DNA of 7,539 bases from the NCBI GenBank assembly GCA_017551405.1, contig JAFZLP010000164.1, positions 1 to 7,539 of the forward strand, read 5' to 3'. Every line of letters starts with the position of its first letter. Positions within the stretch are counted from its first letter, which is position 1. The translations under genes were made by a program, and so were the position numbers. The stretch is from Bacteroidales bacterium (lineage in GTDB: Bacteria; Bacteroidota; Bacteroidia; Bacteroidales; UBA932). This document shows, piece by piece, positions 5,379 through 7,539 of this stretch. A model generated the notes under the pieces. The model had not been told where the DNA came from and did no database searches. It saw nothing but the letters and a program-made list of their open reading frames with translations.

Positions 5379-6632
5379 ATGCAGCAGTTTATTGATTCTT
5401 ACGACTTTAAAGGAAAAAGAGCTATCGTCCGCGTAGACTTTAACGTTCCCCTCGACGAGAACTTCAACATCACCGACGATACCCGTATAGTAAGGGCCAT
5501 GCCCACTCTCAAGAAAGTGCTTGCAGGTGGCGGCTCCGTCATCATCATGTCGCATCTTGGCAGGCCCAAGAAGGTCGATCCCAAATTCTCCCTCGGCCAT
5601 ATAGCAAAGCACGTCTCCGAATGCCTCGGCGTTCCCGTACAGTTTGCGGAAGACTGCCAGAAGGCTGACGCCCAGGCCGCGGCCCTCAAGCCCGGCGAGG
5701 CCCTCCTTCTCGAGAACCTCCGCTTCTACGCCGAAGAAGAAGGCAAGCCCAGGGGCCTTGCAGAAGACGCCACCGACGAAGAGAAGGCAGCAGCCAAGAA
5801 GGCCGTGAAGGAAAGCCAGAAGGCCTTTACCAAGAAGCTCGCCTCCTACGCCGACTGCTACATCAACGACGCCTTCGGCACCGCTCACCGCGCACACGCC
5901 TCCACCGCCCTCATAGCCGACTACTTCCCGAACGACAAGATGTTCGGCTACCTCATGGAGCAGGAGACCGCAGCCATCGACAACGTGCTCAAGAACGCCA
6001 AGAGGCCCTTCACCGCCATCATCGGCGGCAGCAAGGTTTCCAGCAAGCTCGCAGTGCTCAAGAACCTCCTCGACAAGGTCGACAACCTCATCATCGGCGG
6101 CGGCATGGGCTACACCTTCATCAAGGCCCAGGGCGGCAAGATCGGCGATTCCATCCACGAAGACGAGCTCATCCCCGATGCACTCGAAATCCTGAAGGAA
6201 GCTAAGGAAAAGGGTGTCCGCATCATTCTCTCCTCCGCCACCAAGGCTGCCGATTCCTTCAGCAACGACGCCAAGACCCAGATAGTCGACATCCACAACA
6301 TTCCCGACGGATGGCAGGGCATGGACGCTTCTCCCGCTTCGCTCGAGGCCTGGAAGAAGGTCATCCTCAGCTCCAAGACCATCCTCTGGAACGGTCCAGT
6401 CGGCGTGTTCGAGATGCCCAACTTCGCACAGGGCACCCTCGAGATTGCCAAGGATCTCGCAGAAGCTACCGCAGCAGGCGCCTACACCCTCGTGGGCGGC
6501 GGCGATTCCGTTGCGGCCGTTACCAAAATGGGCTTCTCCGACAAGGTCAGCTATGTCTCTACCGGCGGCGGCGCAATGCTCGAGGCCATAGAGGGCAAGA
6601 CCCTTCCGGGCGTAGCCGCAATCCGTGGTTAA
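5379..6632 (+). CDS. pgk: Phosphoglycerate kinase
   Basis: A 417-residue, full-length cytoplasmic glycolytic enzyme that transfers phosphate between 1,3-bisphosphoglycerate and ADP. The N-terminal substrate domain shows [11 protein letters not shown] (18-28), DDTRI (33-37), SHLGRP (58-63), LLENLRFY (110-117) and [13 protein letters not shown] (163-175). The C-terminal nucleotide domain shows GGSKVSSK (216-223), NGPVGVFE (338-345), the GGGDSVAA loop (373-380) and [13 protein letters not shown] (394-406). The insertion around 119-155 ([18 protein letters not shown] and the lysine-rich helix) is the form I know from Bacteroides Pgk. Where Bacteroides has AVDAKCADAFSNDA, this protein has [14 protein letters not shown] (285-298), a small local change. 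Lys is mostly AAG and many residues use C-ending codons, which fits strong expression. It heads a two-gene unit with lgt. Confidence 0.98.
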   Translation: MQQFIDSYDFKGKRAIVRVDFNVPLDENFNITDDTRIVRAMPTLKKVLAGGGSVIIMSHLGRPKKVDPKFSLGHIAKHVSECLGVPVQFAEDCQKADAQAAALKPGEALLLENLRFYAEEEGKPRGLAEDATDEEKAAAKKAVKESQKAFTKKLASYADCYINDAFGTAHRAHASTALIADYFPNDKMFGYLMEQETAAIDNVLKNAKRPFTAIIGGSKVSSKLAVLKNLLDKVDNLIIGGGMGYTFIKAQGGKIGDSIHEDELIPDALEILKEAKEKGVRIILSSATKAADSFSNDAKTQIVDIHNIPDGWQGMDASPASLEAWKKVILSSKTILWNGPVGVFEMPNFAQGTLEIAKDLAEATAAGAYTLVGGGDSVAAVTKMGFSDKVSYVSTGGGAMLEAIEGKTLPGVAAIRG

Positions 6633-6633
6633 C

Positions 6634-7527
6634 ATGCTCTCCATGTTGTTCGTACACTGGCACGTCGACCCTGTCATCTTCCATGTCGGATCGGTCGGCG
6701 TGCGGTGGTATTCCCTGCTGTTCATCTCAGGGTTCATACTCGGCTGGTACATCTTCAAGTGGTTCTTCAAGCGCGAAGGCATCACGCTGAACCTGCTTGA
6801 CCCGCTGCTCTACACGCTCCTGATCTGCACCATAGTCGGAGCGCGCCTGGGGCATTGCCTTTTCTACCAGCCCGACTACTACCTGGGTTCGTGGAAGGGA
6901 TTCTGGGAAATCTTCATGCCCTGGAAGGGCGGTCTGGCCTCGCACGGCGGAGCCATCGCCCTCTTGCTGGGAATGTGGTGGTTCTCACACCATTACGGCA
7001 AGAAAAACGGCTTTGATTTCCTGTGGATTATGGACAGGCTGTGCATCACCGTGGCCTTCGCCGGATGCTTCATCCGCCTGGGCAACCTGTTCAACTCCGA
7101 AATCTACGGTAACGTCACGTCCCTGCCCTGGGGTTTCATCTACGACCTCCGCGGCGAGACCGAGCCCAAGCATCCCACTCAGATCTACGAGGCCCTGACC
7201 TATCTGATACTCGGCCTCATACTCATCTGGTTCTACTGGAAAAAGCTCGACAAGACATACCGCGGCTTCTATTTCGGCTGGTTCCTCGTCGGCTGTTTCG
7301 GAGCCCGTTTCTTCATCGAGTTCATCAAGGAGTCCCAGGTGCCGTTCGAAAACGCCATGGCCCTCAACATGGGCCAGTTGCTCAGCATCCCGTTCATTGT
7401 GGCGGGAATCGCCATCCTGGCGTATTCGTACTCCAAAAAGATTCCCGCGAGGGCCGCGCCTCCAGAGCAGCCGAAGCGCGAGAAGACTGAACCCACCCAC
7501 TACGCCAGGCCTCTCGACAGGAAATAG
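6634..7527 (+). CDS. lgt: Prolipoprotein diacylglyceryl transferase
   Basis: A 297-residue inner-membrane enzyme that moves diacylglycerol from phosphatidylglycerol to the lipobox cysteine of prolipoproteins, the first lipoprotein maturation step. About seven membrane helices are visible. Key motifs: VRWYSLLF (23-30), GARLGH (69-74), GGLASHGGAI (99-108, with the histidine matching E. coli H103), the Lgt signature FIRLGNLFNSEIYG (146-159, containing the essential Arg and Asn), HPTQIYEAL (180-188), and ARFFIEF (224-230), where R225 and E229 align with E. coli R239 and E243. MGQLLSIPF (246-254) precedes the last helix. The tail 270-297 is basic and proline-rich, probably cytoplasmic. The ATG at 6634 is one base after the pgk stop (TAACATG). 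An in-frame GTG at 6625, overlapping pgk, and an ATG at 6643 are alternatives. No Shine-Dalgarno is present; coupling to pgk is likely. Confidence 0.97.
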   Translation: MLSMLFVHWHVDPVIFHVGSVGVRWYSLLFISGFILGWYIFKWFFKREGITLNLLDPLLYTLLICTIVGARLGHCLFYQPDYYLGSWKGFWEIFMPWKGGLASHGGAIALLLGMWWFSHHYGKKNGFDFLWIMDRLCITVAFAGCFIRLGNLFNSEIYGNVTSLPWGFIYDLRGETEPKHPTQIYEALTYLILGLILIWFYWKKLDKTYRGFYFGWFLVGCFGARFFIEFIKESQVPFENAMALNMGQLLSIPFIVAGIAILAYSYSKKIPARAAPPEQPKREKTEPTHYARPLDRK

Positions 7528-7539
7528 TTCCTGATTCAG

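Noticed and set aside
6625..6633. GTG start for Lgt overlapping pgk by eight bases
   Set aside because: The ATG at 6634 right after the pgk stop gives a normal Lgt N-terminus, and there is no ribosome-binding site favouring the GTG. It is kept as an alternative in the lgt entry.
5292..6785. A 497-codon open frame on the minus strand opposite pgk
   Set aside because: The sequence is a glycine/valine/leucine-rich antisense reading of pgk, overlapping both neighbours; pgk is certain, so this is a codon-bias shadow.

Overview
The window looks like a core chromosomal segment of a GC-rich member of the Bacteroidota, most likely the order Bacteroidales. Three things support this. The gene families are typical of the phylum: a DUF4271 membrane protein beside hemD, a bacterial SUI1/YciH protein, a giant DUF2723 membrane protein and a Bacteroides-type Pgk. 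Four intergenic sites match the Bacteroidota sigma-factor -7 consensus TAnnTTTG exactly. Classical Shine-Dalgarno sequences are absent. Genus is not decidable by eye; an Alistipes/Rikenellaceae-like uncultured gut lineage is a guess from the high GC.

Layout. Positions 1-1160 (minus strand) hold a compact operon read right to left: yciH (SUI1-domain factor), a DUF4271 six-helix membrane protein whose ATG overlaps the yciH stop (TGATG), and the first 31 codons of hemD (uroporphyrinogen-III synthase), cut by the window edge. Positions 1161-1212 are a 52-bp divergent promoter region. Positions 1213-4299 (plus) encode a 1028-residue DUF2723 membrane protein related to TMEM260-type protein O-mannosyltransferases. 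Positions 4300-4347 are a convergent intergenic gap with two hairpins. Positions 4348-5298 (minus) encode a class I SAM-dependent methyltransferase of the RlmI-like type. Positions 5299-5378 are a second divergent promoter region. Positions 5379-7527 (plus) hold pgk (phosphoglycerate kinase) followed after one base by lgt (prolipoprotein diacylglyceryl transferase). The last 12 bases (7528-7539) hold nothing I can identify.

Function. The genes are mostly housekeeping: translation, heme synthesis, rRNA or other RNA/protein methylation, glycolysis, and two envelope-protein modification enzymes (O-glycosylation candidate and lipoprotein lipidation). No mobile-element gene, CRISPR array, tRNA or rRNA was seen.

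The most unusual structure is a 66-bp palindromic segment (4859-4924; 13-bp perfect terminal inverted repeats) lying in frame inside the methyltransferase gene. It coincides with an apparent 22-residue insertion just before the SAM-binding motif. It looks like a small protein-coding palindromic element, similar in concept to the Rickettsia palindromic elements. The second notable structure is the 1177-1210 promoter pair, where one palindrome, TTTGCAAA, appears to serve both strands and the large membrane protein's mRNA is predicted to be leaderless.
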